64,000 bases of DNA from NCBI RefSeq assembly GCF_021117405.1, contig NZ_CP088251.1, positions 3,271,001-3,335,000 of the forward strand. The letters are read 5' to 3'. The position numbers were made by a program, and so were the translations under genes. This stretch comes from Frateuria edaphi. GTDB taxonomy: Bacteria > Pseudomonadota > Gammaproteobacteria > Xanthomonadales > Rhodanobacteraceae. Below, piece by piece: positions 49,908 through 58,475 of the stretch. The notes beneath the pieces are model-generated. The model saw nothing but the letters and a program-made list of their open reading frames with translations. It ran no database searches and was not told where the DNA came from. Position 1 is the stretch's first letter. Every line of letters begins with the position of its first letter.

Positions 49908-50771
49908 ATGACCTCGCGCCTCCCGGCCCTGGCCTCCCTGCTCCTGCTCGCCGGCTGCACGGCGGCGCCGCCGCCCCGGCCGCCGATGGCCGCGGCCATG
50001 CCGGCGGACGACAACCTCAATGCCACGGCCTGGGTGCAGAACGCGGTCGAACACGACCTGATCTACCTGCAGACCTACCGCGACGCCCAGCAGCGCCTGG
50101 GCGCCGCACTGGCGGACGCACAATGGGACGCGCTCACGCCGGCCGACCGCCTCCAGTCCCCGAGCGGCCTGCCGCCGGCGGTGGTACTGGACGTGGACGA
50201 GACGGTACTGGACAACTCGCCCTACCAGGCGCGCCTGATCCGTGCGCACGCCCCGTTCGACCAGGCCAGCTGGGATGCGTGGTGCCGCGAGGCGCGCGCC
50301 CGCGCGCTGCCGGGCGTGGTGGCGTTCACGCGCCATGCCGCGGCGCAGGGAATCAAGGTGATCCTCATCTCCAACCGCGACCAGGCGCTGGGCGAGGCCA
50401 CGCTGGCCAACCTGCGCCGGGTCGGCGTGCCGGTGTCAGGGCCGGACGCTCTGCTCGGCCTGGGCACCAACGTGCCCGGCTGCACCCAGCACGGCTCGGA
50501 CAAGGGCTGCCGGCGCCAGTGGGTCAGCCGCCACTACCGCGTACTGATGCAGTTCGGCGACCAGCTGGGCGATTTCCTGGACATCCCCCAAAACACGCCC
50601 GCCGGCCGCGTGGCAGCGGTCAAGCCATACCTGGACTGGATCGGCCGGCGCTGGTTCGTGCTGCCCAATCCCAGCTATGGAAGCTGGGAACCGGCGCTGT
50701 TCGGCAATGACTGGAAGCTGGCCGTGCCGGAGCGGCGCCTGCGCAAGATCGAAAGCCTACGTGTCAAGTAA
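49908..50771 (+). CDS. acid phosphatase / 5'-nucleotidase, lipoprotein e(P4) family
   Basis: 287 residues. It has a lipoprotein signal peptide with lipobox LLAGC (Cys about 17). The HAD catalytic motif is VVLDVDETVLDN, followed by ILISNRDQ (motif II) and later acidic residues (FGDQLGDF). Class C acid phosphatases of this kind sit in the outer membrane and dephosphorylate nucleotides and other phosphomonoesters in the periplasm. AAAAGGA is 8 bases before the ATG at 49908, and TACACT at 49869 is a possible -10 box. Confidence 0.92.
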   Translation: MTSRLPALASLLLLAGCTAAPPPRPPMAAAMPADDNLNATAWVQNAVEHDLIYLQTYRDAQQRLGAALADAQWDALTPADRLQSPSGLPPAVVLDVDETVLDNSPYQARLIRAHAPFDQASWDAWCREARARALPGVVAFTRHAAAQGIKVILISNRDQALGEATLANLRRVGVPVSGPDALLGLGTNVPGCTQHGSDKGCRRQWVSRHYRVLMQFGDQLGDFLDIPQNTPAGRVAAVKPYLDWIGRRWFVLPNPSYGSWEPALFGNDWKLAVPERRLRKIESLRVK

Positions 50772-50802
50772 AATCATAAACTTACGTCACAAAACAAAAC
50801 CA

Positions 50803-50938
50803 TTGCCTCAAGAGTCGGGTGCGCGTAAGCTCTGTTCCGCCAACACCTGCTGACCTCCTAATCGCAGGCGAGGCCATTTCCCTTCCGGCCTGGCCGGATT
50901 TGCCCCGTGAGGCTCCAGGCCCGCGGGGTTTTTCTTTT
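50803..50938 (+). ncRNA. candidate leader RNA or sRNA with attenuator-like structure
   Basis: A weak promoter (TTGCCT 50803, 17 bases, TAAGCT 50826) would start a transcript near 50838. It contains TCCGGCC-T-GGCCGGA (50884-50898) and GGCCTGG (50887-50893), which can pair with CCAGGCC (50915-50921). The latter lies in the loop of a CCCCG/CGGGG hairpin (50903-50928) followed by TTTTTCTTTT. These pairings exclude one another, as in an attenuator. I recognise no known riboswitch. It could also simply be the acid phosphatase terminator. Confidence 0.3.
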
Positions 50939-51041
50939 CCGGCCCGAACAGACATCCGCTTGCCGCCAGCTCGACGGGTCGCGTACGCCGGTGGGGCCAT
51001 GCTTGCGCCACCCCACCCCCATGCTTCCCATGCCGAGGTCC

Positions 51042-51950
51042 ATGCGCCCTTCCCTGTTCCGTCGCCTCCTGCCCTGCCTTGCCCTGTGCGCACTCGCCGC
51101 CTGCCAGTCGAGTGAGCACACGGCCACCTACGTTGCCAGCCAGTCGCCCGAGGCGGCCGTGCAGCAATCGATCGCACTGGTGCGCGCCGGCGATTTCGCC
51201 GGCTTCTGGCAACACGCTCTCCCGCCACATGACTACGCCATGCTGCGCGAGGACTGGGGCCAGGCCCGGGCCGGCGAGGCGCCGCTGACCGATGCCGAAC
51301 GCGCGCGCATCGACACCGCCCTTGAGCAACTGGCCGCGCCCGATGCCGCGGCCACGCTCGACGGCCGTCTGCAGCCCTGGCTGGCCGACGCGCAGGCGCG
51401 GTACGGCGACCAGCTGCCGCTGCTGGTCGGCATCGGCCGCGCGCTGGCCGGCAAGGCGATCGAGGAAGACGCGCGCCTGTCCGACACCCAGAAGCGCCAG
51501 GCCGTGGCACTGGTCAATGCCCTCGGACCGTGGGCGCAGCAGGCACCCTGGTTCGACCCGGCCAGGGCACGCCAGGCGGTCGGCGTGGTGGTCGCCACCG
51601 CGCGCGAGCTGGACCTGCGCGATGCGCAGAGCCTGCGCGCGATGGATTTCGACCAGGCGATGCGCAGCTACGCCATCGGCTTCCACGGCCTCGAACGCAT
51701 GCTGGCACTGTACGGATTGCCGCTGGACGAGGCACTGGCCTCCGCGCGCGTAGTGCCGCTGGAATACCACCCGCCCTACGCGCGCGTGCGCATCGAGTAC
51801 CAGTTGGCGGGCACGCCGCTGTCGATGGAATCGATGCTGGTGCAGCAGAACGGCCGCTGGTACGACCAGGACCTGCTCGAAAGCGTGCGCCAGGCGCATC
51901 GGACGCTGGCCGCGCCGGCAGCCTCCGGCACGGTCGCGATGTCGCACTGA
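51042..51950 (+). CDS. lipoprotein of unknown function
   Basis: 302 residues if started at the ATG at 51042 (GAGG 3 bases upstream); ATGs at 51030 and 51021 are also possible. The signal peptide ends in lipobox LAAC, with the modified Cys near residue 22. The mature part is helical and Ala-rich, with AVQQSIALVRAGDFAGFWQHALPPHDYAMLRED near the start, and ends in a beta-rich IEYQLAGTPLSMESMLVQQNGRWYDQDLLES segment that resembles DUF-type lipoprotein ends with an SnoaL/DUF4864-like fold. No enzyme motif is visible. It is followed after 34 bases by plsB, which has its own -10 box. Confidence 0.75.
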   Translation: MRPSLFRRLLPCLALCALAACQSSEHTATYVASQSPEAAVQQSIALVRAGDFAGFWQHALPPHDYAMLREDWGQARAGEAPLTDAERARIDTALEQLAAPDAAATLDGRLQPWLADAQARYGDQLPLLVGIGRALAGKAIEEDARLSDTQKRQAVALVNALGPWAQQAPWFDPARARQAVGVVVATARELDLRDAQSLRAMDFDQAMRSYAIGFHGLERMLALYGLPLDEALASARVVPLEYHPPYARVRIEYQLAGTPLSMESMLVQQNGRWYDQDLLESVRQAHRTLAAPAASGTVAMSH

Positions 51951-51972
51951 GCGGCGTTTACGACCCACCGGC

Positions 51973-51978
51973 TACAAT
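51973..51978 (+). promoter_or_regulatory. -10 box directly before plsB
   Basis: TACAAT ends 6 bases before the ATG at 51985. Transcription would start at or beside the initiation codon, giving a leaderless message; no ribosome site is present. Confidence 0.5.
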
Positions 51979-51984
51979 CCGCCG

Positions 51985-54597
51985 ATGCAGAACATGACCG
52001 CGGATTCTCCCGCCCGCAGCCGCGCGCCCTGGTGGTTCAGCCTCGCCGGCCAGTTGCTCGAACCCTGGGTGCGCATCCGGCGCGACCCGGCCGAACCGGC
52101 CAGCCTGCTCAAGGCCGGCGCGCCGGTGTGCTACGTGATCGAGCGCGACGGCTTTTCCGACGCATTGATCCTGGAACGCGCCTGCCGCGAGGCCGGCCTG
52201 CCCGCACCGATGCAGCCGCTGGCCGGCACCCGCCGTCGCCGCTCGGTGTTCGCACTGACGCGGCGTGACGGCTGGCTGTTCGGCCGCAGCCGCCAGCGCG
52301 CGCCCTACGAGACGCTCGACCAGCTGGTCCGCTCGCTGGAAGAACACCCCGGCCGCGACATCCAGATCGTGCCGGTGTCGATCTACGTCGGCCGCGCGCC
52401 GAGCCGCGATACCGGCTGGTTCCGCGTGCTGTTCTCCGAGAACTGGGTGATGGTCGGCCGCTTCCGCCGCCTGCTCGCGCTGCTGCTCAACGGCCGCGAC
52501 ACGGTGGTGCACTTCTCCGCGCCGGTATCGCTGCGCCAGGTGCTGGACGACGCCGGCGAGGCCAGGCCGGAGCACTTCGCACGCAAGATCGCGCGCGTGC
52601 TGCGCACGCACTTCCATCGCATCCGCGCGGCGGTCATCGGACCGGACCTCTCGCACAAGCGCACCGTCGCCGACGCCGTGCTCAACGCCGAACCGGTGCG
52701 CGCCGCCATCACCGCCACCGCGGCCAAGGAACGCATCTCCTACGCCAAGGCGTGGCGCCGCGCGCACAAGCTGGTGATGGAGATCGCCGCCGACTATTCG
52801 CACCCGGTGGTGCGCTCGGTGTCGTTCCTGCTGTCGAATTTCTGGAACAAGCTGTACGACGGCATCGCGATGCACCACTTCGACAAGGCCCGCGCCGCCG
52901 CGCCGGGCTACGAGGTGGTCTACGTGCCCAGCCACCGCAGCCACGCCGACTACCTGCTGCTGTCCTACCAGCTGCACGTCTCCGGCGTGGTGGTGCCGCA
53001 CATCGCCGCCGGCGTGAATCTCAACCTGCCCGTGATCGGCCCGATCCTGCGTCGTGGCGGCGCGTTCTTCCTGCGCCGCAGCTTCAAGGGCAACGCGCTG
53101 TACTCGGTGATCTTCAACGAGTACATGGCGCAGCTGATCGACCGCGGCGTGCCGATGGAGTACTTCATCGAAGGCGGCCGCTCGCGCACCGGACGCCTGC
53201 TGGCGCCGCGCGCGGGCCTGCTGGCGATGACCGTGCGCGCGTTCCTGCGCGCGCCGCGACGGCCGGTGCTGTTCCAGCCGGTGTACATCGGCTACGAGAA
53301 GCTGATGGAAGGCAAGAGCTACATCGGCGAGCTGTCCGGCAAGCCGAAGGAGAAGGAATCCCTGCTCGGCCTGCTCAAGGGGCTGAAGGTGCTGCGCCAG
53401 CGCTACGGCCACGTGGCGCTCAACTTCGGCGAACCGATCGAATTGAATCCGCTGCTCGATGCGGCAAGCGGTGACTGGCGCACCGCCAGCGGCGATCCGG
53501 ACGCCAAGCCCGAGTGGCTCGGTCGCGTGGTCGATGGCCTGGCCGAACGCATCCAGGTCAACATCAACCGCGCCGCCGACGTCAATCCGATCAACCTGCT
53601 GGCGCTGGCCCTGCTGGCCACGCCCAAGCACGCGATGGCCGAGAACGACCTGCTCGCGCAGCTGGAGCTGACCCGCGCGCTGCTGGTGGAGTTGCCGTAC
53701 TCCGACCGCGTCACGGTCACCCCGATGGATCCGCCCTCGATCATCGCCTACGGCGAGCAGATGGGCTGGATCCGCCGCGTGCGCCATCCCCTGGGCGACG
53801 TGCTGAAGGCCGACGACGAGCCGGCGGTGCTGCTGTCCTACTTCCGCAACAACGTGCTGCACCTGACCGCGACCGCGGCGTGGGTCTCCTGCTGTTTCTT
53901 GAACAACCGCCGCATGACGCGCGCCTCGATCCTGCGCCTGGGCCGCATCATCTACCCGTTCATCCAGGGCGAGCTGTTCCTGCCCTGGGACTCGGACGGC
54001 TTCGTGGCGCAGATGCAGGGCACGATCGATTTCTTCGTGCGTCGCGGCCTGCTGGAGTCCTCCGCCGACGGCCGCGTGCTCGAGCGCGGACCGGGCCAGG
54101 ACGACGCGGCGTTCCAGTTGAAGACCATCGCGCGCAGCCTGATCCAGGCCTTCGAGCGCTACTACATCACGATCGCCGCGCTGGCCAAGAACGGGCCGCA
54201 CACCACCAGCGCCGCGGAACTGGAGAACGCCTGCGCCCTCACCGCGCAGCGGCTGTCGCTGCTCAACGAGCAATCGGCGCCGGAGTTCTTCGACAAGGCG
54301 TTGTTCCGCGGCTTCATCCAGAAGCTGCGCGAGCAGAAGGTGCTGTGGACCGACCAGGGCGGCAAGCTCGACTACGACCGCGCGCTGGAGGACATGGTCC
54401 GCGACGCGCGGGTGATCCTGGCGCGCGAGGTGCGCCACTCGATCCTCAAGATCACCGGCGTGGATGGCGACATGGACGCCGCGCCGCCCAAGCCGGTCAG
54501 TCACGTGCCAGAGGACAGCGGCAGCGAGGACCTGCACCGGCGCCACGTCGAGGCAGAACATCACCAGCACGAGCACGACTCGAACCGAGACGTCTGA
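51985..54597 (+). CDS. plsB: glycerol-3-phosphate 1-O-acyltransferase
   Basis: First acylation step of phospholipid synthesis, at the inner membrane. 870 residues, slightly longer than the E. coli enzyme. The four acyltransferase blocks are seen: SHRSHADYLLL (catalytic His and Asp), GGAFFLRRSFKGN, FIEGGRSRTGR and VLFQPVYIGYEKL. The large N-terminal domain and the C-terminal helical part are typical of PlsB and not of PlsY. The C-terminal 30 residues are His/Asp/Glu-rich. It uses the glycerol 3-phosphate made by GpsA, encoded at 24673-25698. Confidence 0.96.
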   Translation: MQNMTADSPARSRAPWWFSLAGQLLEPWVRIRRDPAEPASLLKAGAPVCYVIERDGFSDALILERACREAGLPAPMQPLAGTRRRRSVFALTRRDGWLFGRSRQRAPYETLDQLVRSLEEHPGRDIQIVPVSIYVGRAPSRDTGWFRVLFSENWVMVGRFRRLLALLLNGRDTVVHFSAPVSLRQVLDDAGEARPEHFARKIARVLRTHFHRIRAAVIGPDLSHKRTVADAVLNAEPVRAAITATAAKERISYAKAWRRAHKLVMEIAADYSHPVVRSVSFLLSNFWNKLYDGIAMHHFDKARAAAPGYEVVYVPSHRSHADYLLLSYQLHVSGVVVPHIAAGVNLNLPVIGPILRRGGAFFLRRSFKGNALYSVIFNEYMAQLIDRGVPMEYFIEGGRSRTGRLLAPRAGLLAMTVRAFLRAPRRPVLFQPVYIGYEKLMEGKSYIGELSGKPKEKESLLGLLKGLKVLRQRYGHVALNFGEPIELNPLLDAASGDWRTASGDPDAKPEWLGRVVDGLAERIQVNINRAADVNPINLLALALLATPKHAMAENDLLAQLELTRALLVELPYSDRVTVTPMDPPSIIAYGEQMGWIRRVRHPLGDVLKADDEPAVLLSYFRNNVLHLTATAAWVSCCFLNNRRMTRASILRLGRIIYPFIQGELFLPWDSDGFVAQMQGTIDFFVRRGLLESSADGRVLERGPGQDDAAFQLKTIARSLIQAFERYYITIAALAKNGPHTTSAAELENACALTAQRLSLLNEQSAPEFFDKALFRGFIQKLREQKVLWTDQGGKLDYDRALEDMVRDARVILAREVRHSILKITGVDGDMDAAPPKPVSHVPEDSGSEDLHRRHVEAEHHQHEHDSNRDV

Positions 54598-54603
54598 CTT
54601 CGC

Positions 54604-54662
54604 GGGGTGGCTTCAGCCCACATCGGGCGTGCGGCAAGCGCGCGGTGGGCCGAAGCCCACCC
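54604..54662. repeat. two GTGGGCTTCAGCCCAC-family elements
   Basis: GGGTGGCTTCAGCCCAC (54605-54621) and GGTGGGCCGAAGCCCACC (54644-54661), separated by 22 bases of GC-rich core. Each is an imperfect inverted repeat. They lie between plsB and the amidohydrolase gene. Confidence 0.65.
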
Positions 54663-54706
54663 TGCGGGCTCTGGCATGATGGGCCTCCCGTTGGAGGAGG
54701 CCGCCG

Positions 54707-56023
54707 ATGATCTGCCGTCCCGCGCTTGTCCTGGCCGTTGCACTGATTGCCACGCCCCTCTTCGCCGCCGAGCCGCCCGCGAAGGGCGGCTCGATCGCGC
54801 TGCATTGCACGCACCTGCTCGATCCGGCCGCCGGGAAGTTGCTGGGCGAGAGCACCGTTGTGATACGCAGCGGGCGCATCGATACCGTGCACGCCGGCGC
54901 GCCCGCGGCCGACGAAGGTAAGCCCGTCGAGCTGATCGGCCAGACCTGCCTGCCAGGCCTGATCGACGCGCACACGCACCTGACCTCCGAGACCAGCCCC
55001 ACCGGCTACACCGACCAGTTCCGCTGGAACACGGCCGATTACGCGATCCGCTCCACCGTGTACGCCCGGCGCACGCTGCTGGCCGGCTTCACCACCGTGC
55101 GCAACCTGGGCGACAACGCCAACGAATCGATCGCCCTGCGCAACGCGATCGACGCCGGCATCGTGCCGGGCCCGCGCATCTTTACCGCCGGCGTGGCGAT
55201 CGGTTCCACCGGTGGCCATGCCGATCCCACCGACGGCTACCGGCAGGACCTGGCCGGCAATCCCGGTCCGAAGGACGGCATCATCAACAGCGCCGCGGAT
55301 GCCTGGAAGGCCGTGCGCCAGCACTACAAGGACGGCGTCGATCTCATCAAGATCATGCCCTCCGGCGGCGTGCTGGACGAAAGCGCCAGCGCCGACAACC
55401 CGCAGATGACGCTGGACGAGATCAAGGCGGTGGTCGCCGCCGCGCACGATTACGGCTTCACCGTGGCCGCGCACGCGCACGGCGCCGAGGCGATCCGCCG
55501 TGCGGTGCTCGGCGGTGTGGATTCGATCGAGCACGGCACCTTCATGGACGACGCCGACATGAGGCTGATGAAGGAACACGGCACCTGGTACGTGCCTACC
55601 ATCATCGCCGGCAAGTACGTCGAGCAGATGGCATCGAAGCCCGGTTACTACCCGCCACAGGTGGCGCGCAAGGCAAAGGAAGTCGGCCCGATCATCCAGG
55701 CCACCGCAGGCCGTGCCTACAAGGCGGGCGTGAAGATTGCCTTCGGCACCGACGCTTCGGTGTATCCGCACGGGCAGAACGCGAGGGAGTTCGAATACAT
55801 GGTGCAGGCCGGCATGCCGCCGATGTATGTGATCCAGGCCGCTACCACGCATGCGGCCGAACTGCTGCACAAAGCCGATGCGCTGGGCCAGATCCAGCCC
55901 GGCCGCGCGGCCGACGTGGTCGCGGTGCCCGGCAACCCGCTCGAGGACATCACCGCCTTGCAGCGGGTGAGCTTCGTGATGAAGGACGGCACGATCTACA
56001 AGCAGGACGGCAAGCCGCTTTGA
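54707..56023 (+). CDS. exported metal-dependent amidohydrolase (Xaa-Pro dipeptidase / imidazolonepropionase-like)
   Basis: 438 residues. A signal peptide (about 1-20, VLAVALIATPLFAA) leads into a metallo-dependent hydrolase: DAHTHL gives the first metal His pair, the Lys of DLIKIMPSGG is the probable carboxylated bridge, HAHG and SIEHGTF supply further ligands, and FGTDASVYPHG the catalytic Asp. The set fits periplasmic prolidase-like members (Sgx-type) that cleave carboxy-terminal or dipeptide bonds. GGAGGAGG lies about 8 bases before the ATG at 54707. An M1 aminopeptidase gene follows in the same orientation, suggesting peptide use. Confidence 0.88.
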   Translation: MICRPALVLAVALIATPLFAAEPPAKGGSIALHCTHLLDPAAGKLLGESTVVIRSGRIDTVHAGAPAADEGKPVELIGQTCLPGLIDAHTHLTSETSPTGYTDQFRWNTADYAIRSTVYARRTLLAGFTTVRNLGDNANESIALRNAIDAGIVPGPRIFTAGVAIGSTGGHADPTDGYRQDLAGNPGPKDGIINSAADAWKAVRQHYKDGVDLIKIMPSGGVLDESASADNPQMTLDEIKAVVAAAHDYGFTVAAHAHGAEAIRRAVLGGVDSIEHGTFMDDADMRLMKEHGTWYVPTIIAGKYVEQMASKPGYYPPQVARKAKEVGPIIQATAGRAYKAGVKIAFGTDASVYPHGQNAREFEYMVQAGMPPMYVIQAATTHAAELLHKADALGQIQPGRAADVVAVPGNPLEDITALQRVSFVMKDGTIYKQDGKPL

Positions 56024-56518
56024 GCGTCGGCTCCCTCTCCGCTCCGGGGAGAGGGTTGGGCTGGGGGCCGGGGCTCGCGAGGAGGTCTCGCATACTTTTG
56101 TCTTCGCTCCAGTTGTGGCCTTCCAGCGACTTGGCTCGCCTGCGGCGGGCTTCCGATCGCCTGACGGCGCTCGGGTCACTTTTCTTTGCGGGCCCAAAGA
56201 AAAGTAACCAAAAGAAACGGCCTGCTCAGCCCGGGGTGAGATAAGAGCTAGGCGCCACCTCGCCTTGCCGGGTGGGTCTCTTGCTCATAGAGGAGCTGCC
56301 GCCGCTTTACCGACGGACGCTCGGGGGCCGAGGCAAGAGAGGGTTTGCGCCGGTTGTGTGCGAGCGGCGCGGTCGGGCCTGGCAGCCTTTTTTTTAATTC
56401 TCTTCCCAAGGAGATGCGAGACGAGCTCGCCTCACTTAGCTCCAGGCCCTTTCGTCACGGGCGCCCCCGCGCAACCGGATGGCATACTCGCCACTTCGGT
56501 CCCCGGAGAAAGTCCCGT
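56024..56518. other. 495-base non-coding block of mosaic repeats
   Basis: No gene is supported here. The left part is a CCCTCTCCCC-family element (56030-56072). The middle has a perfect 11-bp inverted repeat ACTTTTCTTTG/CAAAGAAAAGT (56178-56205, 6-base loop) followed by AACCAAAAGAAACGG. The right part contains a T8 run at about 56390 preceded by GC-rich sequence, which may be a terminator, and CATACT at 56483 as a possible -10 box for the aminopeptidase gene. Confidence 0.7.
56178..56205. repeat. ACTTTTCTTTG inverted repeat
   Basis: Perfect 11-bp arms with a 6-base GC loop. A very similar A/T-rich palindrome (CACTTTTCTTTGC...CAAAGAAAAGTAACC) is widespread in intergenic DNA of Xanthomonas-like and Burkholderia-like genomes, from memory rather than a search. 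Confidence 0.75.
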
Positions 56519-58375
56519 ATGCGTGTGATTCCCGCCCTCGCCCTCGGCGCGTTCGTGCTGCCGCTGTCCGCCCTCGCCGCCGATCCGCATTCCTATGCGC
56601 AGCCGGCCGAGGTCCGCGTGACTCATCTGGACCTCGACCTCGCGATCGACTTCCCGCACAAGGCGCTCGACGGCACCGCCACGCTGAGCCTGGACTGGAA
56701 GAATCCGAAGGCGCCCGTGCTGGTGCTCGACACGCGTGATCTGAAGATCGCCAAGGTCGAGGGCCTGGATGCCGCCGGCCGCGCCACCGCGCTGAAGTTC
56801 GCGCTGGCGCCGCGCGACAAGGAACTCGGCAGCAAGCTCACCATCCAGGCGCCGAAGCACCCGGCGAAAGTGCGCATCGTCTACGCGACCTCGCCGCAGG
56901 CGTCGGGCCTCCAGTGGCTCACCCCCGCACAGACGGCGGACAGGAAGCTGCCCTTCATGTTCTCGCAGTCCGAATCGATCCACGCCCGTTCGTGGGTGCC
57001 GCTGCAGGATTCGCCGGCGATCCGCTTCACCTACAAGGCGCACGTGAGCGCGCCGAAGGATGTGCGCGTGGTGATGAGCGCGCTCAATGATGCCAAGCAT
57101 CCGCTCGATGGCGATTTCCGCTTCGACCAGCCGCACCCGATCCCCTCTTACTTGCTGGCGATTGCCGCCGGCGACATCGCGGTGAAGGAAACCGGTCCGC
57201 GCTCGGCCGTCTACGCCGAACCCTCGGTGGTCGGCAAGGCGGCGCACGAGTTCGAAGACACCGAGAAGCTGATCGAGGCGACCGAGAAGCTCTACGGCCC
57301 CTACGCCTGGGGCCGCTACGACATCCTGGTGCTGCCGCCTTCCTTTCCTTACGGCGGCATGGAAAACCCCGACATGACCTTCGCGACGCCGACCGTACTG
57401 GTCGGCGACAAGAGCCTGGTCTCGCTGGTCTCGCATGAGCTGGCGCACTCCTGGTCGGGTAACCTGGTGACCGCCGCGAGCTGGCGCGACATCTGGCTCA
57501 ACGAAGGCTTCACCACCTACGTCCAGGGCCGCATCACCGAGGCCGTCTATGGCAAGGCGCTGGCCGACGAGGAAGCGCTGCTTTCGGCGCGCGCGCTGCA
57601 GAAGTCGATCGGCGAGATGCCCGAGAACTCGCAGAAGCTCGCACCCGACCCGCGCGGCGTGGGCGCGGATGACTCGCTCTCGGACGTCGCCTACGACAAG
57701 GGCTCCTGGTTCCTGCGCACGCTGGAGCAGCGCTTCGGCCGCGCGACCTTCGACGAATGGCTCAAGGCCTACTTCCACCGCCACGCCTTCACGTCCATCA
57801 CCACCGAGCAGATGCTGGCCGACATGAAGGCCAATCTGTTCGACACGCATCCGGGCAAGATGAGCTGGGACGAGGCCAGGGCCTGGATCTACCAGAGCGG
57901 CATCCCCAAGGACGCGCCGCTGCCGACCTCCGCCCGTTTCCAGATGATCGACAAGGAGCGCGCGGATTTCCTGGCCGGTACGCTGGACGCGGGCCAGCTC
58001 GACGCCAAGGGCTGGAACACGCAGGAATGGATGTATTTCCTCGACCGCCTGCCCGACGCGCCCCCGCTGACCAAGATGAAGCAGCTCGACGCCGCCTGGC
58101 ACCTCACCGGCACACCCAACGCCGAGATCGGCATGCGCTGGTACAGCCATGCCATTGCCGCGGGTGACAGGAACGTCTGGGAAGATGCGCGCGAACACAT
58201 GACCCGCATCGGCCGCATGTACCTCACCCTGCCGGTGTACAAGGCCTTCGCCGCCACGCCTGAAGGGCTGGCCTACGCCGAGGCGGCCTACGCCAAGGCG
58301 AAGGACGGCTATCACCCGATGACCCAGGGCGCGATCGAGTCGATCCTGCGCAAGGCCAGGCAGGCGAAGAAGTAG
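56519..58375 (+). CDS. M1-family metallo-aminopeptidase (leukotriene A4 hydrolase-like)
   Basis: 618 residues. A signal peptide (about 1-20) is followed by the beta-rich M1 N-terminal domain (about 25-210). The catalytic domain has PYGGMENP for the free amino terminus, SHELAHSWSGN with the zinc histidines and general-base Glu, and LNEGFTTY with the third zinc ligand. The C-terminal helical domain resembles that of LTA4 hydrolase. It removes N-terminal residues from peptides in the periplasm. AGAAAG lies 6 bases before the ATG at 56519. Confidence 0.93.
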   Translation: MRVIPALALGAFVLPLSALAADPHSYAQPAEVRVTHLDLDLAIDFPHKALDGTATLSLDWKNPKAPVLVLDTRDLKIAKVEGLDAAGRATALKFALAPRDKELGSKLTIQAPKHPAKVRIVYATSPQASGLQWLTPAQTADRKLPFMFSQSESIHARSWVPLQDSPAIRFTYKAHVSAPKDVRVVMSALNDAKHPLDGDFRFDQPHPIPSYLLAIAAGDIAVKETGPRSAVYAEPSVVGKAAHEFEDTEKLIEATEKLYGPYAWGRYDILVLPPSFPYGGMENPDMTFATPTVLVGDKSLVSLVSHELAHSWSGNLVTAASWRDIWLNEGFTTYVQGRITEAVYGKALADEEALLSARALQKSIGEMPENSQKLAPDPRGVGADDSLSDVAYDKGSWFLRTLEQRFGRATFDEWLKAYFHRHAFTSITTEQMLADMKANLFDTHPGKMSWDEARAWIYQSGIPKDAPLPTSARFQMIDKERADFLAGTLDAGQLDAKGWNTQEWMYFLDRLPDAPPLTKMKQLDAAWHLTGTPNAEIGMRWYSHAIAAGDRNVWEDAREHMTRIGRMYLTLPVYKAFAATPEGLAYAEAAYAKAKDGYHPMTQGAIESILRKARQAKK

Positions 58376-58379
58376 GCCG

Positions 58380-58440
58380 CTCCTGCAGGGGCCCGCTTGT
58401 GGGCGATGCTTCCAGGGCATCGCCACAAGCGAGTTCCTGC
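58380..58440. repeat. CTCCTGCAGG-type repeat with a long hairpin
   Basis: CTCCTGCAGGGG, then CGCTTGTGGGCGATGC (58394-58409) pairing with GCATCGCCACAAGCG (58417-58431) with one bulge and a short loop. It relates to the element at 16971-17050. Confidence 0.6.
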
Positions 58441-58475
58441 AACCCGGGCCCATACCGCACGAATCAGGACCTTCG

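Noticed and set aside
50860-50900. Minus-strand CCGGAAGGG near GGCCAGG as a possible SRP RNA core
   Set aside because: Only a partial likeness to the conserved SRP loop; flanking stems do not fit and there is no full-length RNA.
50803-50938. Fluoride riboswitch, because of TTCCGCCAACACC and TGACCTCCTA
   Set aside because: The conserved GGCGATGG start of that class is missing and the neighbouring gene is a lipoprotein, not a fluoride exporter.
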